A stretch of 64,000 bases of DNA, taken from assembly GCA_021521415.1 (NCBI GenBank), contig JAIQDT010007634.1, forward strand, positions 1 through 64,000, written 5' to 3'. A program made the position numbers and the translations under genes. The DNA is from Bidens hawaiensis (Eukaryota; Streptophyta; Magnoliopsida; Asterales; Asteraceae). Under the pieces are notes generated by a model. It made no database searches, had not been told where the DNA came from, and worked only from the letters and a program-made list of their open reading frames with translations. Positions 21,641-31,781 of the stretch are shown one piece after another (positions within the stretch are counted from its first letter, which is position 1; the number at the start of each line of letters is the position of its first letter).

Positions 21641-23180
21641 TTTGAGGATGTCTTCCAAACGCCCTCTTCCTTACCACCGGCCAGAGTTTATGATCACAGG
21701 ATTATACTCAAAGACGAGTCAGTGGCAATCAATCAGAAACCTTATAGATATCAGGCTGCTCAAAAAGATGTTATAGAAAAAATAACCAAAGAACTCTTGG
21801 ATACAGGGGTAATTCAAGGAAGTTCGAGCCCCTTTGCAGCTCAGGTTGTTTTAGTTAAGAAAAAGGATGGCAGTTGGAGAATGTGCATAGATTATAGGAA
21901 ACTCAATGATGCAACCATAAAAAATAGTTATCCTATACCCGTGATTGAAGAGTTACTTGATGAATTAGGGGGTGCTTCAATTTTTTCTAAGTTGGATTTG
22001 AGGTCTGGGTACCATCAAATAAGGATGTTTCCTGATGATGTGCACAAGACTGCATTTAGAACTTATGAAGGGCACTTTGAATTTCTGGTAATGCCCTTTG
22101 GTCTTACTAACGCCCCTGCTACCTTCCAGTCTCTAATGAACTATACATTTAAATCCTTGCTTCGGAAATCAGTTTTGGTCTTTTTTGATGACATTCTAGT
22201 TTTTAACAAAGATTTAAACCAGCATGTTATTCACTTAAGGGAAGTTCTTGAACTATTGAGATTTCATCAGTTGTATGCTAGACTCTCTAAGTGTTCTTTT
22301 GGAGGGCATAATGTAGAGTATTTGGGTCACATCATCTCTAAAGGGGGAGTAGCTACTGATCCTAAGAAGATAGAAGCTGTAAGGAACTAGCCTATACCTT
22401 CTAATATTAAACAGCTAAGAGGGTTCTTGGGACTCTCTGGTTACTACAGAAGATTCATCAAGTCATATCGGGTGTTGGCTAAACCACTTACCTTGTTATT
22501 AAAGAAAGATGGGTTCCATTGGACTGCAGAAGCTACTTTGGCTTTTGAACAACTTAAACAAGCTGTGTGTTCTCCTCCTGTGTTAGCATTACCTGATTTC
22601 TCTAAAACCTTTGTTTTAGAGACTGATGCATCAGCTAAGGGAATTAGGGCTGTTCTAATGCAGAATAACCACCCTTTAGCCTTTATCAGCAAAGCTCTTT
22701 CCCCAAGACAACAGGTTCTCTCTGTTTATGAAAAGGAACTATTAGCTATCATCTTTGCTGTGAAATACTGGCACCACTATCTCTCTACAGGTCATTTTAT
22801 TATCAAGACAGATCAAAAGAGTTTGAAATTTTTGTTGGAACAAAAATTGAATACTCCATTACAACATGTGTGGCTTTCTAAGATGTTAGGATATGATTAT
22901 GAAATCATATATAAACAAGGGACTGAAAATAGAGTGGCTGATGCCCTTTCTAGGGTGGACGGTCCCACACTATTCTCCATTTCATTGTCTTCAATGGACA
23001 ATCAGTTGTTAGCAAGAATTAAGGACACCTGGTCTTCTGACAAGAAGTTACAAGATAAGTTGCAGAGACTTTTTAGGGGACACACAGTTAATCGTTACTT
23101 GTGGGATGGCCAATTACTTTTAAAAGATAAGAAGATTGTAGTGGGTTCTAATGAAGCTGTGCACCTTATGTCACTCTTCT
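21641..23180 (+). pseudogene. Reverse transcriptase and RNase H of the chromovirus
   Basis: RT blocks are clear: [54 protein letters not shown], the catalytic VFFDDILVF, and [15 protein letters not shown] at 22388-22390 stands where a tryptophan is expected (VRN*PIPSNIK). RNase H follows from 22427 (LETDASAKGIRAVLM, SVYEKELLAIIFAVKYW, TDQKSLKFLLEQ). The frame shifts near 23165-23180, before the integrase finger. The enzymatic core is otherwise well conserved. Confidence 0.93.
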
Positions 23181-23858
23181 CCTATGGGAGGCCATTCCGG
23201 GATTCATGCCACAACTCAAAGAATCAAGACTCTTTTTAAGTGGACGGGAATGTCAAAACAAGTAAGGCAATTTATTAGGAGTTGTGATGTCTGTCAGAGA
23301 ACAAAAGGAGAAAATGTGTCTTATCCAGGTTTGCTACAACCTTTACCAATTCCCAAATATATCTTTTCAGATATTTCTATGGATTTTATTGGTGGGTTTC
23401 CTAAGATCCAAGGTAAAGACTCCATTTTGGTAATTGTTGATTGACTTAACAAATATGGGCATTTCATTCCCTTGGGTCACCCATATACAGCAGCTACTGT
23501 AGCTCAGTTGTTCCTGGATAATATCTTCAAGCTTCAAGGTTGGCCTCAAACTATTGTTTCAGACAGAGACCCTTTATTCTTGAGTAGCTTTTGGAAAGAA
23601 TTTACCAAGTTACATTGAGTTCAACTAGCCATGTCTACAGCATATCACCCCCAATCCGATGGGCAAACCGAAGTGGTAAATAGGTGCATCGAGGCATATC
23701 TGAGGAGTATGACCTTGAGTTCAAATTCAAGCTGGTTAAAATGGATTTCTCTTGCAGAGTGGTGGTATAATACTCACTTCCATTATGCTATTAAGCAGAC
23801 TCCGTTTGAAGCCCTTTATGGTTATCAACCACCTTATCTTTTTACCCTGCATTCCTAA
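23151..23858 (+). pseudogene. Integrase of the chromovirus
   Basis: The zinc finger (HSGIHATTQRI, SCDVCQRTKG) and catalytic core (SDISMDFIGGFPKIQGKDS with the first Asp, [10 protein letters not shown] with the second Asp, HPQSDGQTEVVN with the Glu) are readable in one frame with stops at about 23442 (after VIVD) and 23617 (after KLH). Another stop after LFTLHS ends this part. The CGA-to-TGA and GGA-to-TGA changes are simple substitutions. Integrase would join cDNA to the genome. Confidence 0.9.
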
Positions 23859-24410
23859 AGATTGTCAGGTGGCAGCTGTTGATCAATTGTGTTGTGAAAG
23901 GGAAGTGCAAATTCAGTAGTTGAAACAATCACTATTAGTAGCTCAAAATCGTATGAAACAAAAGGCAGATACACATCGAACAGAAAGAGAATTTACTGTT
24001 GGCACCTGGGTGTTTCTAAAATTACATCCCTACTGTCAAACCTCCTTGAAATTACCTAAAGTTCATAAATTGGGCCCTAAATACTATGGTCCATTCTTAA
24101 TTGTAGAAAAGATTGGTAAAGTTGCTTACCGTTTGGATTTACCAACTGAAGCTCAAATTCATCCAACCTTTCATGTTTCCCTTCTGAAATTGGCACGCGG
24201 AGATCATTGGAAGGTGATACCTTTACCGGTTCAACCACGTTTTCGGTATACCCCAGCTGCTGCTATTGACAGACGATTGGTTAAAAAGGGATCAAAAGCT
24301 GTTATGAAAGTATTAATCAGGTGGACAGACTTACCAGTGACTGATGCAACCTAGGAACATCTTGAAGAACTTCAGGCGCGCTTTCCAGATTTCAATTTTC
24401 TGGTATAATT
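23859..24410 (+). pseudogene. Integrase C-terminal domain and chromodomain of the chromovirus
   Basis: The frame 23920-24354 carries a GPF-type integrase tail (KLGPKYYGPFLIVEKIGKVAYR, HPTFHVSLLK) and a chromodomain-like end (VLIRWTDLPVTDAT, then EHLEELQARFPDFNF). A TAG lies exactly at the conserved Trp between them (24352-24354). Chromodomains steer insertion toward marked chromatin in this lineage. The domain marks the element as a chromovirus. Confidence 0.88.
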
Positions 24411-24444
24411 TTGAGGTCAAAATTGTTTTTGAAGACGGGAGTAT

Positions 24445-24639
24445 TGTTACGAGTCAACATAAGTCAGAGGGCCAAGTTGTAAATTCTAGTAGTGTAAGGA
24501 CTGATGTTGTAATTGGTAATAGTGGTCAGTAGTTAGTTGGTAAAGCGTCTGTACTTAAACGAACTGTTAACGAACAACCGATTATCGATCAGTTGACGTA
24601 ATCGTTTCTTAGTTTCTCTCTCTAGTTCTGTACGTATCA
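24445..24639 (+). repeat. 3' LTR of the chromovirus
   Basis: Starts TGTTACGAGTCAA after a purine tract GAAGACGGGAG, ends GTACGTATCA, and is followed by the duplicated GGCTA. Confidence 0.95.
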
Positions 24640-24644
24640 GGCTA

Positions 24645-27409
24645 ACACCTGAAGCAACTATAAACCTAGACAGAGACGAAGACGAGCTTCCGTGATGAAG
24701 TTATTCAGCATTTGTGGACCCGAGGAGCTTTTCGGCGGAAAACAAATATCCAACGTACCCCGCAATTCCGGCCGAGAGAAGAATGTGGTGGCTTGGACAC
24801 GCTGGTTTTGATTATGATATTCCAACGACCTTGTAAGCTTTCCGGCAGGTCTAAGGTATTATGGTAGTTATGGCCGAAGGTGGTACATCTGTCGGTTTTT
24901 ATTTTATTTGTCGTTTGTTTATGTAATAAATATTATAATATGAAGAAGCAAATATGAAATTGTCCATTATTTCATAGAAGAAACAAATATGACAACTAAC
25001 TGGATATAATTCTTGAGAGCTACAGACTAGTACAAAGATATGTAGTAGACATTTAAGAACATAAACTAATATGAATTATTTTTAAGAACTACCGAAATTC
25101 TTTGCTTGAACTATGTATAATAGATTTGCAGCTCATTCACAGAACCGTAAGACCAAATCGAAGATGTCTGGTTTGGATGGTTTAAAACCGAACCGTAAAC
25201 ACACCTAATCTTAGCACCGACTTGGTTTAGGTTGAAATTCGGGAGATATATAGTTGATGTTTTAGGAATGGATATATGTAAATAGTCTTTAGTTTGTTCA
25301 TTAAGGGTAAAAATGTAATTTAATTAGTTAATTTAAATTAAATGCATAAATATATAATATAGGTGGTTTAGACTTTAGAAAGGAGAAATATGTAATTGAT
25401 TTTAAGGTTTGGGTAAATATGTAATAAAACCTCTTAAGAAGGGCATATATGTAAATGTTCATTTTCTTTAATCTAACTTCAACATTAAATGAATCTCACC
25501 AACGTACCATGTTTTAACATCATACACAATGCCGAAACACGCATCACCGCCGGCTGCCATATAAGATTTTTACTCATCTTTCGCTATCTGTTATGAAAAA
25601 GGCGAAGGAGGCGTGGAGCCCCGTCGCGTTGGAAACTCTAGCGCAAAACATCGCCACACACAGGGCGTAGAGGGTGGGGAGGTTGGATCTTGCAGGCGTG
25701 GGGTGATTGTTTATTTTGTTTTTTTATTTTTTATTATTATTGATCGTTGTATGGACTAATCATCTATCTCCACTTAACTATATCACCACATTTCACATTT
25801 CAAACTATCACAAACACATGTTCTTAGATGTAAAATATAGATCAGTCAATAATAATGGAGACCATAGTATCATAGTGTACCGTAGATTGTCTATAATAAA
25901 GTCAAACACAATGTTATTCCTGCATAAATCGATCTCCCTAGAAAAAAAAACATAAATATATACTAATAATAAACTAATCTTCTTTGGGGTATATGCCTCT
26001 AAAAATGTGAAGGAAAAATAGAAATGACTAGTGACGCCCATGGAATAGGAAATTAGGAACTATGGCCGACGAGTGTTTCCCGGTCTGTCGTTACATGGGG
26101 TGGGTGCGCCGCTGAATACAAGAATTAAAAGATCTACAAAAATCTAAAAGTTAGCGTCGTTTTATGAAAATAATGTTTTGACTTGGTCTATCAGCAAATA
26201 AACAGCCAAGAGATGTGCAACTACATGCAAAATTACATGGAAACTTTCATGAAAATAAACAAATTAATTTATTTTATATTATTTTTTGTTTCTTTAATTT
26301 AAATTTTTCACGCTTTTGAACTGATTAAATAATATTGTTTCCCGTTTGTTATCTACTTGCATTCTGTTTCGATGTAATCAAAAATTTGTAATTGAATAAT
26401 ATTCTATTATACATTTATTTTTATTTTTAATAGTAAATAATTTACGTATATTGGTTGCTAGAACCATAACTAAACTGATCCATGCCCATTTTGATCATAA
26501 CCCATTATGAAATCTATTGGCCTACTACCCGACCCATTTTGCTAGGCTTAGATTTGCAAACTGTTGATAATAGCATATATGTTATACTTAGTGTCTAAAT
26601 TTTTTTAATTTTATCTTTCATGAGATAATCTTTATAAATTACGAGACCAAATATAACATGAGAATTAAAGAAAGTTAAATTTATAATTTGTTGTTATTTA
26701 TTAGAATATGCGAGGTTAGTAGTAACATGTTTTTGTTAATAAAATTATTTTTCATGGCGTTCAAGTTGTATTGAATCAAAATTATCATACTTTTTTATGT
26801 TTTCTTAGTTTAGCGAGATTTTAAATTTGCAAATAAACATAATATGCGACTTGTAATATAATAATCAATTTGCTTCTTTGAAAAACAAAAAGGTGCAAGA
26901 GAAAGCAACTAATTATAATTATATATTTGAGGTTCTCTTCTAATGTGAAATAAAAATAATAATATGTACGTATAAGAATGGCTCTTACAGCCCACCAATA
27001 GCCATCTTATCCCTGTCATAAACCCTACAAATGAATGTACAAAGTTTGGTCCCAAACCTTCTTAACCTTATGTTTCAAACAATGTTATTGTTAACTAGTA
27101 AATTCTTCCAATTGAATTTGTAAGTTAAAATAATTTTGATAACAATAATTAAGTAACGTACGTGGCTAAAAGGATAAGCACGCCGTTAATGTTACTTTTT
27201 TGTATTATGTTATCCTGAGATGTTCTTACTTTAGTTATTTAAATATTTAGCAACAAGATTGGTAAAATAATATATTCAGCATTTGTAGCAATAGATGACT
27301 AAAACGAATTGTATGTTTTCTTGAAAAGGCGGTTGTCAGAATGAGAAAACCCAGATTAAGCGATTCACTTAATATTTGTAGCAACTTATTTTCACAATGT
27401 ATAAACTTC
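24645..27409. other. Intergenic DNA, mostly AT-rich
   Basis: The first 250 bp continue the GC-richer tract interrupted by the chromovirus. 25300-25460 repeats words such as AATATGTAATTGATTTTAAG. 25560-25690 is a short GC-rich patch. The rest is AT-rich with short spurious frames on both strands. No domain, RNA gene or transposon end was recognised. Confidence 0.5.
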
Positions 27410-27416
27410 TAATAAA

Positions 27417-27573
27417 GTGAGTTAGTCTTTTCTCGAGTCCGAGAACCAACCCGAATAACTTTGGTTCGGGTTCGGGTTAGTCTTTTCTCGAGTTCGATTT
27501 CTTCGGCTCGGGTTAGCTCGGGTACGGGTTTTTTCGGGTTAGGTTTCGGGTTTCGGGTAAAAGTGACAGCCCT
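27417..27573. mobile_element. Fragment of a GGGTT-rich hAT-like element
   Basis: Words TTCGGGTTCGGGTTAG and CTCGGGTTAGCTCGGGTA fill the stretch, which ends GACAGCCCTA, like the right ends of the hAT-like elements elsewhere in the window. No left end or target duplication was found, so it is a truncated copy. Confidence 0.6.
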
Positions 27574-27810
27574 AGTTGAAGTGCCAAATCCGTGGACCAT
27601 GGTTTTAAAGTGAAATTTGAGAAGAACATTTGGTAATCGTTCCTCACCATTGCTACTCTTCTAGATGGACACAACCTTTTACGTAGACATAATAAAACTA
27701 TTTGTTATTACCTTGAAAATTTTAAGTGGCGGGCGTAGTAATACAAAGATATCTAGTTTTAAACTCATTTTGAGGATCAACCAACGTAACCCAAAAAAAG
27801 TGAGCACTAA

Positions 27811-28040
27811 CAGGGTGTTTGGGATTCATATTTTACCTCGTTATAACTTTTCATTAAGTTAATGAGTTACAATATTTTAACTTATGAAAATTTTCCTCTC
27901 ACAATATAAGCAATCTCAAATACCTTATTATTTTTCAAAAAGTTAACAAGTTATAAGTTGATGAAAATATAGAAAAGTTGACAGATAAGTCGCCCTTACT
28001 GCCACTCTACAGAATCGTACAAGCAATCCCAAACACCCCC
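27811..28040. mobile_element. Tourist-like (PIF/Harbinger) MITE, 230 bp
   Basis: Left end CAGGGTGTTTGGGATT and right end AATCCCAAACACCCCC are near-perfect inverted repeats. The 3-bp TAA flanks both ends (27808-27810 and 28041-28043), as expected for PIF/Harbinger. The interior is AT-rich and non-coding. Confidence 0.85.
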
Positions 28041-28379
28041 TAAATTAGGTTAGGCCACACGTACCCTTTATAAGAGGACATGGAGTGGAGGTGGGGAAAG
28101 GTCGGTGTCGGATGGGAGAAAATGGAAACACCACCCCCGGATCCCCTCCGGGAGAGGGGGGGGGGGATCGAAAATCAGTGTTCGATTACCGGTTTCTCAC
28201 ATATTGGTTTGGTACTGGCTCACTATTACACCGGTCATATAACCGTTAACTGTTTTTTAAAATAAATAATTAATTAACTTTATATACATCACTCGTTTCA
28301 CTTAATTTCTCACGTATTTCTGGTCTCTCAACTCTCTATTCTCTTTTTTTTATATATATTTCTCCAAAAACATAACTCT

Positions 28380-28640
28380 ATGGAGCAAACAAATCTCGTT
28401 CCCGAACCTCGAGTTAGGAGAACGCTATGAACATGGAGCTACGAAGAAGAAGTGATGTTGGCAAATGCTTGGGTCCATTTTCCTAAAGACTTGGATCCCG
28501 TGGACCAATGATTGCTGAGTTTTTGGCAACAAGTTTTCAACTATTTTGAGAGAATCATTTATCGCAGCTTGGACCAAACGTATTCAAAATATTTTTACGT
28601 ATTCGAAATGAAAAAATATGATGACACAAATTGGCATGTG
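28380..28640 (+). pseudogene. Myb/SANT-like fragment of PIF/Harbinger ORF1 type
   Basis: From the ATG at 28380 the frame reads MEQTNLVPEPRVRRT, then a stop. The following codons give SYEEEVMLANAWVHFPKDL, another stop, then FWQQVFNYFERI. The pattern of a tryptophan-rich helix with EEExxLxxAWVxxS and FWxxVxxYF is that of the plant Myb/SANT-like DNA-binding proteins encoded by Harbinger transposons and their domesticated relatives. At least two stops break it, and no transposase frame lies nearby. It may be part of an old Harbinger element just right of the Tourist MITE. Confidence 0.5.
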
Positions 28641-28829
28641 ATAAGCACACACTAGAATTGAAAATAGAAGTTAAAAACCAATGGAATTGGAATAATGCTT
28701 TTATGTATTTTTTATTAATTAATTAATAAGTATTTTTTAAATGCCTATGTATTTTTTTTTAATTAATGAATAGGTTTTGTTTAATCATTTGTTTTTTTTT
28801 AAATAAATCAAAACACGAAAAAAAAATAC

Positions 28830-30249
28830 AAAACATCAAAACTAGTCCTTTATGTTTGCAAATTTTTTCAATTGTTGTCCTTTCGCAAACTTAATGGCAA
28901 AAAACATCCTTTGTATTCAAAAACTCTATCACACTTTGTCCTTTGACCCTAACTCAGTTAAGTTTTCTTGTTAAATCTGGTCATGTGCATAGCACATAGG
29001 GGTAATTTTATAAATTTACATAATTTAATAATTAAAAATAAAAGAAACAATATTCCATATATATTTAAAAAAAAAAAAATATTCTCTCTCTCTCTCTCTC
29101 ATAAACTCACTCTCTCTTTCACACTTCTTTCTCTCTCACTTACCACCGCCACTCCGCAACCACCGCCATATTCGCCACCCCCTTCCTTTCCGATGGCAGT
29201 ACCAAACATCCATCAAATCGATAATCGCAAAACACCAAATCGACATCAAATCTTCATCCTCATCTCCCACCTTTCAACCACCACTCCTTCGGCCAACACC
29301 TCCACCATCCACTCCAACACCACCACCAGCCACCACAGTCACCACTCCTCCGGCCAACGCCTCCACCATCCACCCAAACACACCCCAAGACCACCACCGT
29401 CACCACTCCTCCGGCCAACGCCTCCACCATCCACCCCAACACCACCACCGTCACCACTCCTCTGGCCAACAAATATCAGTTTAAGGAATGTTTGAAGAAC
29501 CACCTTCACCCACATCTATCTCCATCTCTGACACTGGCCACCGCCGCCCACTAAACTCCCCGCCGCCGTCAATTACAACCATCAGATCTACAACCACCGC
29601 CACCCACTTCCGCCACCATTTACAACCATCAGATTTACAACTGTTAGACCACCCACCTCAACCTATCCTTAAATCAGACTGGTGTAGATGCCCAAATCTT
29701 CACAAACACGATGACCCAATTCGGGTCCGATTTCGGATCTTTTATACTCTTAGTTCTTCACATAAGCTTCGGTTTGTTCTGATTCAGGTGTAATTTGTCT
29801 TTGATTCGGGTTTGATTTGGTCAGATTCATCCAACCCCTCTAGATCTATGGTTTTTAAAGTTGTTTCACCTCCATTTCTGTTATGAACCAGTGATGGTTC
29901 AGTTTCGTGGCGGTCCCTAACGGTGGTGGTGGTGCTTGTGGGTGAGAGAGTTGGTCGTTGTGGGTGGCTGGTAGAGAGAGAGAGAGAGAGGTGAGAAAGT
30001 TAAAGAAAGAGAGATATCATTTTAGTTTTTAATATAAAAATGTTTTCTAAAATAAATGAGTAAAAAGACTAAATTACCCTCATGTGCCTAGCACATGACC
30101 GAATTTAACGAGAAAAGTTAACTGGGTTAGGACCAAAGGACATAACGTGATAGAGTTTTGAAGCATAAAGGATGTTTTTTGCCATTAAGTTTGCGAAAGA
30201 ACAACCATTGAAAAAACGTGAAAACATAAAGGACTAGTTTTGATGTTTT
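28830..30249. mobile_element. MULE-like element with ~180-bp terminal inverted repeats
   Basis: 28830-29010 and 30071-30249 are inverted copies, for example AACATCAAAACTAGTCCTTT on the left and its complement on the right, at roughly 85-90% identity by eye. Terminal repeats this long point to a Mutator-like element. The flanking 9-mers do not match clearly, so the exact ends are open. The 1.06-kb interior is GC-richer, has CT and GA microsatellites at its two ends (29083-29102, 29975-29990) and a proline/histidine-rich frame. It has no transposase, so it may be a Pack-MULE-like carrier of host sequence. Confidence 0.75.
29277..29470. repeat. ~60-bp tandem repeat inside the MULE-like element
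   Basis: About three copies of a unit with CACTCCTCCGGCCAACGCCT and CCACCATCCACCC. It yields P/T/H-rich frames on + and G/V-rich frames on minus, which I do not call as genes. Confidence 0.85.
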
Positions 30250-31090
30250 ATCAAAAATAAAAAAAGGACAACACCATACTTATTGAGAAAAACTAGAAGA
30301 AATTGAGAAAAAAGTGAGAAATGTGGAAAAGAAAGGCTTATATGACGCTGATGTGACATGCAGGATAAATAGAGAAAATGGGAAAAACTCGAACGACTCC
30401 TTTTGGTCCAAGTTGATAATATTGTCCGGATCGGAAGGCATGATAACCTACCTAAATATTACATCACATAACTAACAATAGTTGATACGTACATTGTGAA
30501 CTAACACCACCGACTGATGTGTGTTTTGTTAATACACATACACATATGTTTGGAACATCATATCATATCCGATACAAAGAACCACCTATACATAAGCATC
30601 TCTTTACACTTTCATTATGAACGACAAAATTTACTTAATCCTTGCATGTGAAACTTGAATTCAAAACATCCCCTCTTAAATTCAAATGTTTAAGGTCTTT
30701 GCTTTTACCATTCACCACCTCCATTGATAAACATCTATTTACAAGTTATGATAATAGTTTTTCAAACTTTAAACACCTCAAAACTTCAAAGGCGTTACAT
30801 TTATGTAGACCACGGTCCAACTCCAACACACCAAAAGGTTGCGGACTTAAGATTATCCAAATTTTAATCTTTAAAAATAAAAGGAACCCTGATATATTGT
30901 AAAAGAAACTGTAAAGATAAGAAATTAGAAGGCAGAAATAAATAATTAATTTATTTTCCGGTTACAAAACTCGAAGGAAACTTAAAAAAGTAATCACCGG
31001 TGAACTTTCATCTTTCCCTTTACAAAAACCAAAATATGTTTGTTATATCGGGAAATCCTGAGCCGGTGATCCACAAAAGTTCATTCCGGT
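30250..31090. other. Intergenic DNA downstream of the LBD relic
   Basis: AT-rich. A + frame of 86 codons (30642-30902) has no recognisable domain. It may include the former 3' region of the LBD gene on the minus strand. Confidence 0.4.
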
Positions 31091-31444
31091 TCAACATTTA
31101 AACAGATCCAACAATTCCACTTCTCTTCCTTCTTCACTAAAACACGTCACCGACGACTCATCAGAATTTATCCCCTGCCGCCGTTTCTCCGGCAAACTTT
31201 CATTCAGATCGAGATCACAAGGTCTCCACGACCTTCGATCTCGAAACTGTAGCCGGATCCTGAACCTTGATGACGTCAGCAACGGTTACTCCGTCGACGA
31301 GCTCAGGGATCGGCCGTAACGTGCCGCCTCGGAGAACGGTTTCCACCGACGCCTGACACACGTGCCAGTTGCCGGTGCCTAAAAGTCCGACGGCACCGTT
31401 CACCGTCCGTCCGGCAGCTTCATATAGTAGCGATTGAAAGAGAG
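31091..31444 (-). pseudogene. Class II LOB-domain (LBD37/38/39-like) transcription factor, exon 2 only
   Basis: After a splice acceptor ATGCAG (to 31445) the minus strand reads [20 protein letters not shown] then [20 protein letters not shown], the second half of the LOB domain of class II LBD proteins. These are nuclear repressors, several of which act in nitrogen and anthocyanin control. The conserved GRTVNPVNG lacks three residues (9 bp). After [10 protein letters not shown] the frame stops, while the next frame gives [14 protein letters not shown] and ends LLDLFKC, matching the usual C-terminal tail with an EAR-like LxLxL element, so a one-base shift near 31215-31280 is likely. The first exon with CxxCRxLRKGC was not found. 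It could be an active gene only if exon 1 lies outside the window. Confidence 0.75.
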
Positions 31445-31565
31445 CTGCATATAACTTACAGGTTGTTAGGTTAACAATAATTAAAAACAAAAGTTTTTAA
31501 AGCTTTTTTTATGAAGCTACCAAACGTGTACCGGCATATGAAGCTTTAAAAACTTTTGTTGTTCT

Positions 31566-31715
31566 AGGTTAATAATAGTAGAAGTAAAAGTTTACATGGA
31601 CGTTGATTTTAGGTTAATAATAGTAGAAGTAAAAGTTTACATGGACGTTGATTTTAGGTTAATAATAGTAGAAGTAAAAGTTTACATGGACGTTGATTTT
31701 AGGTTAATAATAGTT
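31566..31715. repeat. 45-bp tandem repeat, just over three copies
   Basis: The unit AGGTTAATAATAGTAGAAGT followed by AAAAGTTTACATGGACGTTG starts at 31566, 31611 and 31656, with a partial fourth at 31701. The copies appear identical. It lies upstream (minus sense) of the LBD exon, in what would be its intron. Confidence 0.93.
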
Positions 31716-31781
31716 TGATGCAAACGAAAGCACACGTAATTGCTTATCATGAACACATGGTTAAATCTAAACGAGCCTTAA

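Larger units (their letters stand above)
19805..24639 (+). mobile_element. Chromovirus (Ty3/gypsy, Reina-like) with both LTRs and 5-bp target duplication
   Basis: 5' LTR, TGGTATCAGAGC primer site, gag, protease, RT, RNase H, integrase, chromodomain and 3' LTR follow in order over 4,835 bp. The 5-bp GGCTA flanks the element (19800-19804 and 24640-24644). Short LTRs, small size and a C-terminal chromodomain fit the Reina lineage. The LTRs show no substitution over their shared sequence, yet the coding region has about ten stops or shifts and a gag deletion. This suggests a recent jump of a copy that was already defective. Confidence 0.95.

Noticed and set aside
28968..29495. 175-codon Pro/His/Ser-rich frame
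   Set aside because: Low complexity and made by a tandem repeat inside a MULE-like element; not called as a gene, though captured host sequence is possible.
29488..29793. 101-codon frame after the repeat in the MULE-like element
   Set aside because: No recognisable domain; composition continues that of the repeat-rich interior.
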